Of a stretch of 64,000 nucleotides of DNA, positions 1 through 8,313 are shown one piece after another. The position numbers and the translations under genes were made by a program. Below the pieces are notes generated by a model, which saw only the letters and a program-made list of their open reading frames with translations, did no database searches and was not told the DNA's origin. Source of the stretch: Pseudomonas sp. UBA2684 (lineage in GTDB: Bacteria; Pseudomonadota; Gammaproteobacteria; Pseudomonadales; Pseudomonadaceae); the NCBI GenBank assembly GCA_002354655.1, contig DELY01000044.1, positions 245,474 through 309,473 of the forward strand, given 5' to 3'. The first letter of the stretch is position 1. Each line of letters starts with the position of its first letter.

Positions 1-55
1 CGAGGAGCTTGGCCCCAATGGAGAAGCGGTTGAGCGATAGCATCGTTTTACCCAT
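1..55 (-). CDS. 5' end of a possible chemotaxis receptor, cut by the window edge
   Basis: Only about 18 codons are visible. They read MGKTMLSLNRFSIGAKLL and stay open to the edge. The pattern of a short polar start, then 'LNRFSIGAKL' before an expected membrane helix, resembles the N-terminus of methyl-accepting chemotaxis proteins, but this is family resemblance over very few residues. An alternative ATG is at 43. No convincing ribosome-binding site precedes either start. The gene would be divergent from the MFS gene at 231. Confidence 0.35.
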   Translation of the reverse strand, partial: MGKTMLSLNRFSIGAKLL

Positions 56-115
56 TTGTTGTTGTTATATGGCGCTTCGACGTGACATGACTAGACAGCT
101 AATCCACTCTGCCAT

Positions 116-150
116 ATTCTGAATGCAAGATTCAATTCTTAAATCAGAAT
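116..150. promoter_or_regulatory. Inverted repeat upstream of the first MFS gene
   Basis: ATTCTGA (116-122) is matched by TCAGAAT (144-150) with a 21-bp AT-rich spacer, 80 bp before the MFS start at 231. It is a possible operator for the ferredoxin/reductase/MFS operon. No regulator can be assigned to it. Confidence 0.25.
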
Positions 151-230
151 CTAAAGATCGCTAGACCGCTACGACACTTGCAACAAGCAGATGCAAGGCA
201 AAACAAAACCAATAACAAGGTGCCAATCCA

Positions 231-1511
231 ATGCCACTCCTTAAAAATGATGCAGCCATCGATTTCGGCGAGTTCAGACAAGGCTGGCGAGTGCTCATCC
301 TTGCGGTCGTCGGCGTAGCAATCAGCATCAATGCCGCCCTGCTCTACGGTTTTGGCACCCTGGTTGTGCCACTGGAGCAGGCCTTCGGCTGGAGCAAGAG
401 CGAACTGCAGGTGTCCATCACCTTTTTATTCGGCGGCGCTGTGATCGGCTTACAGCTGGTCGGCTGGTTCAACCTGCGCTATGGCATCAAGCGAGTCAGC
501 GTTATCTCGCTGTTGCTGCTGTCTTTGGGCTACCTGGCCACTACCCAGCTGCAAGGCTCGATCTGGTCGATGTATCTCGCCTTTGCCCTACTGCCGATCA
601 TCGGCATGGGCGCACTGGCCGTGACCTGGACCCAACTGCTCAGCCTATGGTTCGACCGCAACCGCGGCCTGGCGCTGGCGATCGGCCTCTCCGGTACCGG
701 TATCACCGCTGCCATCATTCCGCGCCTGATGTCCTGGGGCATCGAGCAATGGGACTGGCGTGCGGCCTTCATCCTTCTCGCCTTGCTCAATCTGTTAGTG
801 CTGCTGCCACTGACGCTGCTCTGGTTCAAAGTACCCGGTGCCAGCACTGACGGCCGCCAGAACGCGGGCAACGAGCTACTGAGCCTGCCTGGCATGAGCT
901 TTCGCGAGGGCATGAACTCGCCGAAATTCTGGACGTGCAACCTGGCTCTGGCATTAGTGATCTCGTCGATCGTCGGTATGGTCACCAGTACCGTGCCGAT
1001 GCTGCAGAGCCGAGGCCTGTCGGCCAGCGACGCCAGTCTCATTTTCAGCTGCTTTGGCATTTCACTGATCTTCGGGCGCGTACTGATCGGCTATCTGCTC
1101 GACCGCCTCTGGCCGCCCGGCGTCTCGGCATTCAGCTTGGCGTTGCCGGCAATCGGTTGCCTCATCTACCTCAGCGGCACGCCGGACTTCGCCCTGCTGA
1201 TGCTTGCGGCCGTGCTGATCGGCTTCGGCGCTGGCGCGGAATTCGACATAGCCGCTTTCCTCGTTGCACGTTACTTCGGCCTGCGCGAATACGGCCGGTT
1301 ATTCGGCGTGCATCAGGGGCTGAATACCGTGGCCTCGGCGCTTGCGCCTTTGCTGTTCGCCTTGATGCTTAGCCGCACCGACTCATACACCTCGATGCTG
1401 CTGTATTGCATGGCCTGCAGCCTGATTGGCCCCCTGCTCCTGCTGACCCTCGGCCGCGTCCCGCATTTCGTCGCGCAGCCCATTCCTGCCACTGGTTCAA
1501 CCGCATCATAG
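231..1511 (+). CDS. MFS transporter, paralogue 1 of 3
   Basis: The 426-residue protein is a hydrophobic major facilitator carrier with about 12 predicted membrane helices, expected in the inner membrane. The N-terminus has EFRQGWRVLIL and then YGFGTLVVPLEQAFGWSKSE. Both stretches recur in the MFS proteins at 4848-6116 and 38648-39895, so the three are paralogues. The resemblance is to the monocarboxylate/oxalate-formate branch of MFS. The likely cargo is an organic acid or other catabolite, which is inferred only from neighbours. It is first in an apparent operon with the ferredoxin, starting 10 bp after it ends. The start ATG follows the AAGG in caaggtgccaatccaatg. Confidence 0.85.
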   Translation: MPLLKNDAAIDFGEFRQGWRVLILAVVGVAISINAALLYGFGTLVVPLEQAFGWSKSELQVSITFLFGGAVIGLQLVGWFNLRYGIKRVSVISLLLLSLGYLATTQLQGSIWSMYLAFALLPIIGMGALAVTWTQLLSLWFDRNRGLALAIGLSGTGITAAIIPRLMSWGIEQWDWRAAFILLALLNLLVLLPLTLLWFKVPGASTDGRQNAGNELLSLPGMSFREGMNSPKFWTCNLALALVISSIVGMVTSTVPMLQSRGLSASDASLIFSCFGISLIFGRVLIGYLLDRLWPPGVSAFSLALPAIGCLIYLSGTPDFALLMLAAVLIGFGAGAEFDIAAFLVARYFGLREYGRLFGVHQGLNTVASALAPLLFALMLSRTDSYTSMLLYCMACSLIGPLLLLTLGRVPHFVAQPIPATGSTAS

Positions 1512-1521
1512 GAGTCCGACC

Positions 1522-1842
1522 ATGCCCACTCTCACTCTCATCGAACACAACGGCACCGAACACCAGGTGACCGGAGAAATCGGTCAATCGGTCATGCAGG
1601 CGGCAATGTTCGCCTCGGTGCCCGGTATCCAGGCCGATTGCGGCGGCGCTTGCAGCTGCGCGACCTGCCACGCCTACGTCGACGACCAATGGCTGGCGCG
1701 CCTGCCCGGCGCCGAAGGCACCGAGGCCGACATGCTCGAATATGCCGTCGAGCGTAATGACAACAGCCGCCTGACCTGCCAGTTGATCATCAGCGAAGCG
1801 CTGGATGGCATGGTGCTGCGCCTGCCCGCGTCACAATTCTGA
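1522..1842 (+). CDS. [2Fe-2S] ferredoxin, putidaredoxin/adrenodoxin type
   Basis: The 106-residue protein has cluster cysteines C40-x5-C46-x2-C49 (CGGACSCATC) and C86 (RLTC). This is the spacing of vertebrate-type ferredoxins that deliver electrons to class I bacterial P450s. It lies 44 bp before a matching FAD reductase, so the two form a complete electron-transfer chain without a P450 of their own. The nearest P450, at 8314-9603, is the most likely partner (inference). A GGAG-like site (taggagtccgaccatg) precedes the ATG. Confidence 0.92.
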   Translation: MPTLTLIEHNGTEHQVTGEIGQSVMQAAMFASVPGIQADCGGACSCATCHAYVDDQWLARLPGAEGTEADMLEYAVERNDNSRLTCQLIISEALDGMVLRLPASQF

Positions 1843-1886
1843 ATCCCGAACCACGCTCGCGGCACGCTAAGTAAGAAGGAGGTTCC

Positions 1887-3122
1887 ATGTCACTCGCTTC
1901 GGTAGTCATCGTCGGCGCCGGCCAGGCTGGCTTTCAGGTCGCCACCTCGCTACGCCAGGCTGGCTATGACGGACGCATCAGCCTGATTGGCGACGAACCT
2001 GGTCTGCCCTACCAGCGACCGCCGCTGTCCAAGGCCTACCTGCTCGGCAAAATCGGCGCGACCAACTTGCTGTTCCGCCCGGAAAACTTCTATACAGAGC
2101 AACGCATCGAGCTACGTCACGACCGAGTGACCGCCATCGACCGACAGAACCGTCGGGTCCTTCTCGAGGGTGGCGAAGACCTGGCATACGATCATTTGGT
2201 ACTGGCCACTGGCGCGCACAACCGCCCCCTGCCGGTACCCGGTGCCGAACTCGATGGCGTATTCGGCATCAAGACCAAAGACGATGCCGACACCTTGGCG
2301 CCGTTGGCCAAGCAAGCGCGAAATGTGGTGGTGGTCGGAGCCGGCTTCATCGGCCTGGAGTTCGCCGCCGTGGCGGCGTCGCTGGGATCGGCGGTGCATG
2401 TACTGGAACTGGGCGACCGGCCGATGGCCCGTGCGGTCAGCCGTGAGATGTCCGAGCTGTTCAGCCAGGCACATCGGCGCTGGGGCGTGCATCTGGACTT
2501 CCGTCAGGGCCTGGCTCGCGTCATCGGCGACAATGGCCGAGTAACGGGGGTGGAAACCTCCGATGGGCGCACGTTGGCCGCCGACCTGGTGGTCTTCGGT
2601 ATCGGCGTGATCCCCAATGTGCAACTGGCCAGCGAAGCCGGTCTGGACATTGCCAACGGCATCAAGGTCGATGCCAACCTGCTCACCTCCGACCTGCATA
2701 TCTCTGCGATCGGCGATGTGGCCTGTTTTCCATGCCTGCAGAACGGCGAACAACCGACCCGTCTCGAGTCCGTACAAAACGCCGTGGATCAGGGGCGCAC
2801 CGTGGCGGCCCGACTGATGGGCAAACCAGCGCCCTATGGGGCACTGCCCTGGTTCTGGACGGATCAGGGCGACATGAAACTGCAGATTGCCGGCCTTTCT
2901 AGCGGGTATGACAGCACCGTGGTGCTGGGATCGACGGATACCGCCCAAGTGTCGGTGCTGTGTTTCCGTGGTGACCAGTTGATTGCGGTGGAGTCGTGCA
3001 ATCGCCCCGGCGATCATCTGGCCGCGCGCAAGATCCTCTCGCGCCCGCCCCAGCTCAGCCCGACCGAAGCGGCCGCAGTGGGTTTCGACCTCAAAGCCTG
3101 GGAAGCGGCCAACCGCGACTGA
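1887..3122 (+). CDS. Ferredoxin reductase (FAD/NAD-dependent, putidaredoxin/rhodocoxin reductase family)
   Basis: The 411-residue protein has an FAD-binding GAGQAGFQ motif at about residue 10, a second Rossmann motif VVGAGFIGLEFA at about 150 for NAD(P)H, and an 'AIGDVA' FAD motif near 275. This is the architecture of monooxygenase-linked ferredoxin reductases (usual length about 400-425). The role is NAD(P)H to FAD to ferredoxin electron transfer for a P450. A strong AAGGAGG site stands before the ATG. It is cytoplasmic and forms an operon with the ferredoxin upstream. Confidence 0.92.
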   Translation: MSLASVVIVGAGQAGFQVATSLRQAGYDGRISLIGDEPGLPYQRPPLSKAYLLGKIGATNLLFRPENFYTEQRIELRHDRVTAIDRQNRRVLLEGGEDLAYDHLVLATGAHNRPLPVPGAELDGVFGIKTKDDADTLAPLAKQARNVVVVGAGFIGLEFAAVAASLGSAVHVLELGDRPMARAVSREMSELFSQAHRRWGVHLDFRQGLARVIGDNGRVTGVETSDGRTLAADLVVFGIGVIPNVQLASEAGLDIANGIKVDANLLTSDLHISAIGDVACFPCLQNGEQPTRLESVQNAVDQGRTVAARLMGKPAPYGALPWFWTDQGDMKLQIAGLSSGYDSTVVLGSTDTAQVSVLCFRGDQLIAVESCNRPGDHLAARKILSRPPQLSPTEAAAVGFDLKAWEAANRD

Positions 3123-3200
3123 CCGCCCTCCCCCTGCCGCGCCCGAACTGGGCGCGGTACAAGGCCAAGGGCAAACGCACGATCCGCAAAGCGACGACGG

Positions 3201-4385
3201 ATGAACGCCAGTAGCAAACCCCTTCCAGTCGGCCTGTCGATCGTTTCGATCGTCTGCTTCAACTTCGCTTCCTATATAGGTAACGGGCTGCCTCTGGCCG
3301 TGCTACCCGGACACGTGCTGAACACCCTGGGATTCGGCAGCGCAATGGCCGGCCTGGTGATCGGCCTGCAATACCTGACGACCCTGCTGTCGCGTCCGCT
3401 GGCAGGACAACTCGCCGACTGCTTCGGCGCCAAGCGCGCAGTGATGACGGGGCTGGTCGTCCTCACGGCCAGCGGCCTGCTGACCGCACTGGCGATCGTC
3501 CTGCCGGTTTCCCCATGGGTCGGCCTGGCACTACTGATGGCAGGGCGCATCCTCCAGGGCATCTCTTCGGCCCTGATCTCCACACCCAGTTGCACCTGGG
3601 CCATTGGCTTGCACGGGCCGGCACACACCGCCCAGGTCATGTCCTGGAACGGTATCGCCGCCTATGGCGGCACCGCCATAGGCGCGCCGCTCGGCGTACT
3701 GATACGTGACCACTTGGGACTCGCCGGCATCGGCACCTGCATCGCCCTGCTCGGCGCTCTTCCTCTGCTGTTCGCCCAGACCAGGCGCCCCGCGCCCTTG
3801 CTGCCGGGCATGCGGCTGCCGTTTCGCAGCGTGTTCATGGCCGTACTGCCTAACGGTCTCGCCGTTTCCTGCAGTTCGGCGGGCTTCGGCAGCCTGACTG
3901 CCTTCGTCGCGCTGTACTTCGACAGCCTGGGCTGGGCCAACGCGGCCTATTGCCTGAGCGCTTTCGGTGTCGCCTTCATCTTCGCCAGGCTGGCTTCACC
4001 CAATGTGGTGCCACGCTTTGGCGGTTATCGGGTGGTCACGGTCTGCATGGCCATACAGACCGTGGGCCTGCTGCTCGTCTGGCTCGCACCTTCTCCCCTG
4101 GTGGCAATCCTCGGCTCCGCACTGACCGGCCTGGGTGTTTCCTGGGTCTATCCGGGTCTGGCGGTGGAAACCCTGGCACGCACGCCGGAGGCCAACCGCA
4201 ACTCGGCCCTGAGCACGCTTTCGCTGTTCTTCGACCTGTCGGTTGGGCTGGCGGGTCCGGTGATGGGGCTGGTCGTTTCCGGCTTCGGCCTGGCACAGGT
4301 GTTTTTCTGCTCGGCCCTGCTATCGGCCATCGGCTGGGTGCTGGTGCTAAGCCTCCAGTGGCGTCAGCCGATAGCCCGACCTTGA
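3201..4385 (+). CDS. MFS transporter, sugar-efflux/YfcJ-like branch
   Basis: The 394-residue inner-membrane carrier has about 12 helices and the MFS loop motif GQLADCFGAKRAV after TM2. It lacks the EFxxGWRVL start seen in the three other MFS proteins here, so it is not one of that set. The branch is usually annotated as efflux or arabinose-type MFS. It is last in the + strand operon, 78 bp after the reductase, and converges on the SnoaL-like gene. Export of an intermediate or toxic product is possible but not shown. Confidence 0.8.
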   Translation: MNASSKPLPVGLSIVSIVCFNFASYIGNGLPLAVLPGHVLNTLGFGSAMAGLVIGLQYLTTLLSRPLAGQLADCFGAKRAVMTGLVVLTASGLLTALAIVLPVSPWVGLALLMAGRILQGISSALISTPSCTWAIGLHGPAHTAQVMSWNGIAAYGGTAIGAPLGVLIRDHLGLAGIGTCIALLGALPLLFAQTRRPAPLLPGMRLPFRSVFMAVLPNGLAVSCSSAGFGSLTAFVALYFDSLGWANAAYCLSAFGVAFIFARLASPNVVPRFGGYRVVTVCMAIQTVGLLLVWLAPSPLVAILGSALTGLGVSWVYPGLAVETLARTPEANRNSALSTLSLFFDLSVGLAGPVMGLVVSGFGLAQVFFCSALLSAIGWVLVLSLQWRQPIARP

Positions 4386-4438
4386 GGCGGCCCTATCGCT
4401 TTCGCGATTGCTCAAATAGATGAGGCTGCTGGCCCCTT

Positions 4439-4789
4439 TCAAGCCTTGATGAAATAACGCACCCACAGCTTGCCGTTCTGAAAACGGTACAGCTCGATGG
4501 TTTCGATACCGCCGCTGCCGTCGCGCAGCGCATTGCGATGGTGGCAGGCGGCCTCCTCGCCGCTGAAGATGGTTTCCTTGACCTCCACGCGGAAACGCGG
4601 CTGCTGCTGTTCCCACATGCCCTCCAAAATCTGCCAGGGGTCGCTCGGCAGAGGACGGCCGACGTACTCGATACTAAGTCCGGCGGGCGACACCCGGCGG
4701 TAATGCTCGAAGAACCCCTTCTTATCGCCATTGTTCCAGCACTCGACCTGGCCATGCAGAAAGTGTTCGATGGCTTCTTTCGCACTCAT
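4439..4789 (-). CDS. SnoaL/NTF2-like fold protein
   Basis: The 116-residue protein begins MSAKEAIEHFLHGQVECWNNGDKKGF. This is the alpha-helical opening of SnoaL-like (NTF2-superfamily) proteins, a fold that includes ketosteroid isomerase, scytalone dehydratase and limonene-epoxide hydrolase. The ATG at 4789 was chosen over an upstream start at 4822 because GAGGAG lies 7 nt before it. It is last in the minus operon that starts at 11340. Catalytic residues cannot be assigned. A second NTF2-like gene lies at 42279-42725. Confidence 0.7.
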   Translation of the reverse strand: MSAKEAIEHFLHGQVECWNNGDKKGFFEHYRRVSPAGLSIEYVGRPLPSDPWQILEGMWEQQQPRFRVEVKETIFSGEEAACHHRNALRDGSGGIETIELYRFQNGKLWVRYFIKA

Positions 4790-4847
4790 TTGATTTCTCC
4801 TCGATTTCCATAGAGCGGACAAGGCCGCCGGATTTGCGCACGCCTGC

Positions 4848-6116
4848 TCAGGCAGGCTGCTGGTGAACCGCGACCGCTGGCGCTGGCCGTAGCCAGAGCA
4901 GGATCGACGGACCGATGATGGAACAGGCCAGGCAGCACAGCAGCACGGCCGAATAGCCGTCGTAGGCTTCGTAGAGGCGGCCGAAGAACACCGGCATCAG
5001 CCCCGCGAAGATGGTGACTAACGCCAGGTGCAGGCCGAAGATCCGCGCATATTCGCGCAGCCCGAAATAGCGCGCCATGAGGAACGCCGCCAGATCGAAC
5101 TCCGCGCCGGCGCTGGCACCGATGCACAGGATCGCCAGCACCAGCAGCGCCACGCTCTGCACACCGGCGAACAAGAAGATCGTGCAGCCGATGGCCGGCA
5201 GCACCAGACTGATCGCCGCGACCAGGATCGGCGGGTAGCGATCCAGCAAATAGCCCACCAACAACCGTCCGGCAATGATGGAAATGCCGAAGCTGCTGAA
5301 TATCTGGCTTGCCTCCTGGGCGGAGAACCCTTTGCCCTGCAGCATCGGCACAATGTTAGTGACCATGCCTACGGTCAGGCACACGGACAGGATCAGCGCG
5401 ACATTAAAGCTCCAGTAGACCGGTGAGCGTAGCGCCTGACGAAAGCTGAAACCGCTCAACTGCGGTACGGCCTCACTCTCTGCCGGCAACGCGTCGTTGC
5501 TTGGCAAGCGCAGCCAGAACAGCGCCAGCGGCAAGGTGAACAGCAACGGCATCGCCGCCAGGGTGAAAAACCCTGCCTGCCAGCCGAATTGCGCAATCAG
5601 CCGCGCCAGCAGCGGCGGCAGAACCACCGCCATCAGTCCGGTACCGCAGAGAATGACCGCCAGGGCCAGGCCACGGTTGCGCTCGAACCACAGGTTGACC
5701 AATTGCGTCCAGGTGATGGCGATGGTCCCTGCGCAGACCAGCGGCATGGCGAAGAACGCCAGGTACAACCAGCCGATGGAATGCTCGATCCGAGTGATCG
5801 CCGCATAACCGATCACCTGCAACACGATCGAGACGATCGCCACTCGCCGCAGGCCGAAACGGCGGTACAACGGGCCGACCAGCTGGGTCGAGATGGCCAC
5901 CCCAGCGAACAGAAAGGTGATCGACGCCTGCAGATCGCCGCGGCTCCAGCCAAAGGCCTGTTCGAGGGGAATCACCAGGGTGCCGAAGCCGTAGAGCAGG
6001 CCCACGCTGATGCTGGTGCAGATGCCGGCGAGGCCGAGTAAGAGGACGCGCCAACCGCGCTTGAATTCGCCGGTGTCGATCGCAACCGTGGGTCGCGAAG
6101 GGGATGTGTCGGACAT
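4848..6116 (-). CDS. MFS transporter, paralogue 2 of 3
   Basis: The 422-residue 12-helix carrier begins with DTGEFKRGWRVLLL and GFGTLVIPLEQAFGWSRGD, closely matching the MFS proteins at 231 and 38648. It lies between an SDR and a SnoaL-like gene in the minus operon. It is probably an inner-membrane uptake or efflux carrier for a pathway acid; the direction is unknown. The stop is 59 bp before the SnoaL-like start, consistent with co-transcription. Confidence 0.85.
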   Translation of the reverse strand: MSDTSPSRPTVAIDTGEFKRGWRVLLLGLAGICTSISVGLLYGFGTLVIPLEQAFGWSRGDLQASITFLFAGVAISTQLVGPLYRRFGLRRVAIVSIVLQVIGYAAITRIEHSIGWLYLAFFAMPLVCAGTIAITWTQLVNLWFERNRGLALAVILCGTGLMAVVLPPLLARLIAQFGWQAGFFTLAAMPLLFTLPLALFWLRLPSNDALPAESEAVPQLSGFSFRQALRSPVYWSFNVALILSVCLTVGMVTNIVPMLQGKGFSAQEASQIFSSFGISIIAGRLLVGYLLDRYPPILVAAISLVLPAIGCTIFLFAGVQSVALLVLAILCIGASAGAEFDLAAFLMARYFGLREYARIFGLHLALVTIFAGLMPVFFGRLYEAYDGYSAVLLCCLACSIIGPSILLWLRPAPAVAVHQQPA

Positions 6117-6167
6117 GCGGGACTCCTGGCGCCACCCGTCATACCGAGCGGGCGGCGCGATCTGGGC

Positions 6168-6956
6168 TCAACGCCCCTTGAGGATTTCTTCGACCTTCGG
6201 CAGGGCCACCATGGTGGCACCGCCGTCGACCAGCAGCGACGTACCGGTGATGTAGGACGCCTCGTTGGACGTCAGAAACAGCACGGCCGAGGCGATGTCC
6301 GCCGACTGCCCCAGGCGCGGCACGGGGAAATGCTCGGCCAACCGGTGCGGCAGTTCCTCGCCCAGGGTTTCGAGCATATGGTCGGTACCAATCAGCCCCG
6401 GTTCGATCACGTTGACCAGGATATTCAAGGCACCGAATTCCACCGCCAGACCACGGGCAAAGGCGTTCATGAACGCCTTGCTGGAAGCGTAGGGAATCAG
6501 TGTCGGGGTGTACTTGCGATTGGCCTCGCCGGAGGAGATGAAAATGATCCGGCCCTTGTCCTGCGCCTTGGAAAGATGTTGGGCCGCGTCCTTGGCCAGC
6601 CAGAACAGCGATTGGATGTTGCTGCGCACCAGATGATCGAAGGTTTCATCCGCCATCTCGGTGATCAGCCCGTGAGCCGTATCGGCGGCGCAGTGCACTA
6701 CGATATCCAGAGCGCCAAAAGCGTCGATGGCACCGTCGACCATGGCCTTGATTGCCGCGCGATCGGCGATATCGCCGCCCACCAGGCTGGCTTGGGCGCC
6801 CAGACCGTGGATTTGCGCGATGGTTTCTGTGCCATGCTTGGCGGTACGGGCAGACACAACCACCCGCGCGCCCTCCCTGGCATAGGCCAGTGCGATGGCA
6901 CGGCCCATGCCACGCCCGGCACCGGTGATCAGCACCACCTTGTCTTTGAATCTCAT
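6168..6956 (-). CDS. SDR-family NAD(P)-dependent oxidoreductase (canonical)
   Basis: The 262-residue classical SDR has a TGAGRGMG cofactor motif at residue 11 onward, catalytic Ser in ISSGE, and YASSK as the YxxxK pair. The C-terminal ITGTSLLVDGG is typical. It would oxidise an alcohol or reduce a ketone. The ATG at 6956 is supported by GAGGAA 8 nt upstream; the reading frame is open further upstream but with no SDR homology. It lies between the unknown 343-residue protein and an MFS gene in the minus operon. Confidence 0.9.
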   Translation of the reverse strand: MRFKDKVVLITGAGRGMGRAIALAYAREGARVVVSARTAKHGTETIAQIHGLGAQASLVGGDIADRAAIKAMVDGAIDAFGALDIVVHCAADTAHGLITEMADETFDHLVRSNIQSLFWLAKDAAQHLSKAQDKGRIIFISSGEANRKYTPTLIPYASSKAFMNAFARGLAVEFGALNILVNVIEPGLIGTDHMLETLGEELPHRLAEHFPVPRLGQSADIASAVLFLTSNEASYITGTSLLVDGGATMVALPKVEEILKGR

Positions 6957-7041
6957 CGACAGTTTCCTCTTATTCTTGTTCGCAAAGACTCCCGCAACGG
7001 CCAGGCCAGCGGGAGGCACATCGTCGAAATTCCGCTGGGCT

Positions 7042-8073
7042 TCAGATATCCCGGCCCGGCACGTTGCGCGCAGAGCCGTTGCGCCGGTCGGACTCGCCCC
7101 AGCCCAGCCAATGCGATGGCTCGCGGGTATCGCCGACCCGGCGCCAGCGCCCTTCCTGCTGCGCGGTAACCGGGAAACCGCCAACGAAATCGATCATTTC
7201 GCCTTTTTCGTCGGGGAGGAACTCCCACTCCTCCTTGCCTTCCAGCACCACTGTGGCCGATTCCAGGAAGTAGCTGCCGTCCTTGTGCTTGGTCTGCCCT
7301 TCGATATCGGTGGTGACGCGCACGTCGCCCTTGTCGTTGGTGAAGATGGCGTAGCCGAGGTGGTCATGGCCGACCATGAAGGAGCCCGCGTCCCAACTGC
7401 CGTCCGTGTACACGGTGACGAACGACCACCAGATGACGTGCTTGTTATTGTTGACCACCAGGTCCTTCTTGAAGTGGATGGCACCACCCTCGGCCATGTA
7501 AAACTGGTCGAGCGCCATCGCCCCCTTCACCGGCTTGCCTTCGCAGACGCCGGCGAGCTCCCACAGCTGCGACACGTAGAACGTGCCCCACTCCACCCCC
7601 GGCAGGTACCACTGCAGGCCGGGGCCGAGTAGCCTGCCCTCCAGCTGGAACAGACCGTCCTCCTTCCAGGTCAGACGCTCGCTGTTGGCGGTGATCTCCC
7701 AGCCGTTGCCGGCCTCGCCGGGCAGGCTGGTCCAGCGCACGGTGTCGCCATCAAGGGTCTGTAGCGGCTTGGGGGTCAGCGCCTGGCGGGCCATTTTCTC
7801 GTGATCCATGCGCAGGTTGACGCCGTCGACATGGTTGTTCAGGTAAATAAACTTGGTCGGGTTCGGCGTGCCGCCCGGGGCCAGTAGCGAACGCACGAAC
7901 GAGTATATGTTGCCGTCCTCGTCGCGCACCGAGCCGAACGGCGAGGATTTGCTCAATTGCAGGCCGAAGAAGCCGCGGCTGCCGCCCATTGAGGCACCGC
8001 TGACCTGGTGCGGGCCGACCAGTTGCTGAAAGCCAAAGTCGCCGCGCTCGGGAATCGTCTTGAAAGTTCTCAT
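7042..8073 (-). CDS. Uncharacterised 343-residue protein of the P450 operon
   Basis: I do not recognise this family with confidence. The protein is soluble, without signal peptide or membrane segments. It is rich in beta-type repeats with many aromatic residues, such as GLQWYLPGVEWGTFYVSQLWE and VIWWSFVTVYTDGSWDAGSF. The pattern recalls two-domain lipocalin-like (AttH or hydroxyneurosporene-hydratase) proteins, but that is a weak resemblance. Its place between a P450 and an SDR suggests an enzyme or binding protein of the same pathway. The MITE at 8125-8306 lies immediately upstream of it. Confidence 0.75.
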   Translation of the reverse strand: MRTFKTIPERGDFGFQQLVGPHQVSGASMGGSRGFFGLQLSKSSPFGSVRDEDGNIYSFVRSLLAPGGTPNPTKFIYLNNHVDGVNLRMDHEKMARQALTPKPLQTLDGDTVRWTSLPGEAGNGWEITANSERLTWKEDGLFQLEGRLLGPGLQWYLPGVEWGTFYVSQLWELAGVCEGKPVKGAMALDQFYMAEGGAIHFKKDLVVNNNKHVIWWSFVTVYTDGSWDAGSFMVGHDHLGYAIFTNDKGDVRVTTDIEGQTKHKDGSYFLESATVVLEGKEEWEFLPDEKGEMIDFVGGFPVTAQQEGRWRRVGDTREPSHWLGWGESDRRNGSARNVPGRDI

Positions 8074-8124
8074 GGGAATCGTCTCTTGTCGTTATCGTCG
8101 AAAGTCACGCCAGGCAGAGTGGGT

Positions 8125-8306
8125 TAGCAGCCTGTCGGACTTAACACTGCCCTACTGCGGAAAAGCCGAACTTAGTCATTTTTTGTGCTCCTTCACGTTA
8201 AATAGAGCGACTATTCGCGGGGCGGCCTCCCGCCTCGAAAGAGCGCAAAAACTGCCTCAAGTCGGACTTTCCCTCGCTACGGACGGTCAAGTCCGACAGG
8301 CTGCTA
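8125..8306. mobile_element. 182-bp MITE-like element
   Basis: Perfect 18-bp terminal inverted repeats, TAGCAGCCTGTCGGACTT at 8125-8142 and its complement at 8289-8306, enclose 146 bp with no gene. Both ends carry TA, which may be a duplicated target dinucleotide, as for Tc1/mariner/IS630-type elements. The element lies 8 bp beyond the P450 stop codon and before the unknown gene, so it entered a gap between co-oriented genes. No transposase is present in the window. It could instead be a remnant of a larger IS with the same ends. Confidence 0.7.
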
Positions 8307-8313
8307 GCGCCGT

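Noticed and set aside
2112-3017. Minus-strand open frame opposite the ferredoxin reductase
   Set aside because: Antisense shadow of a canonical flavoprotein gene.
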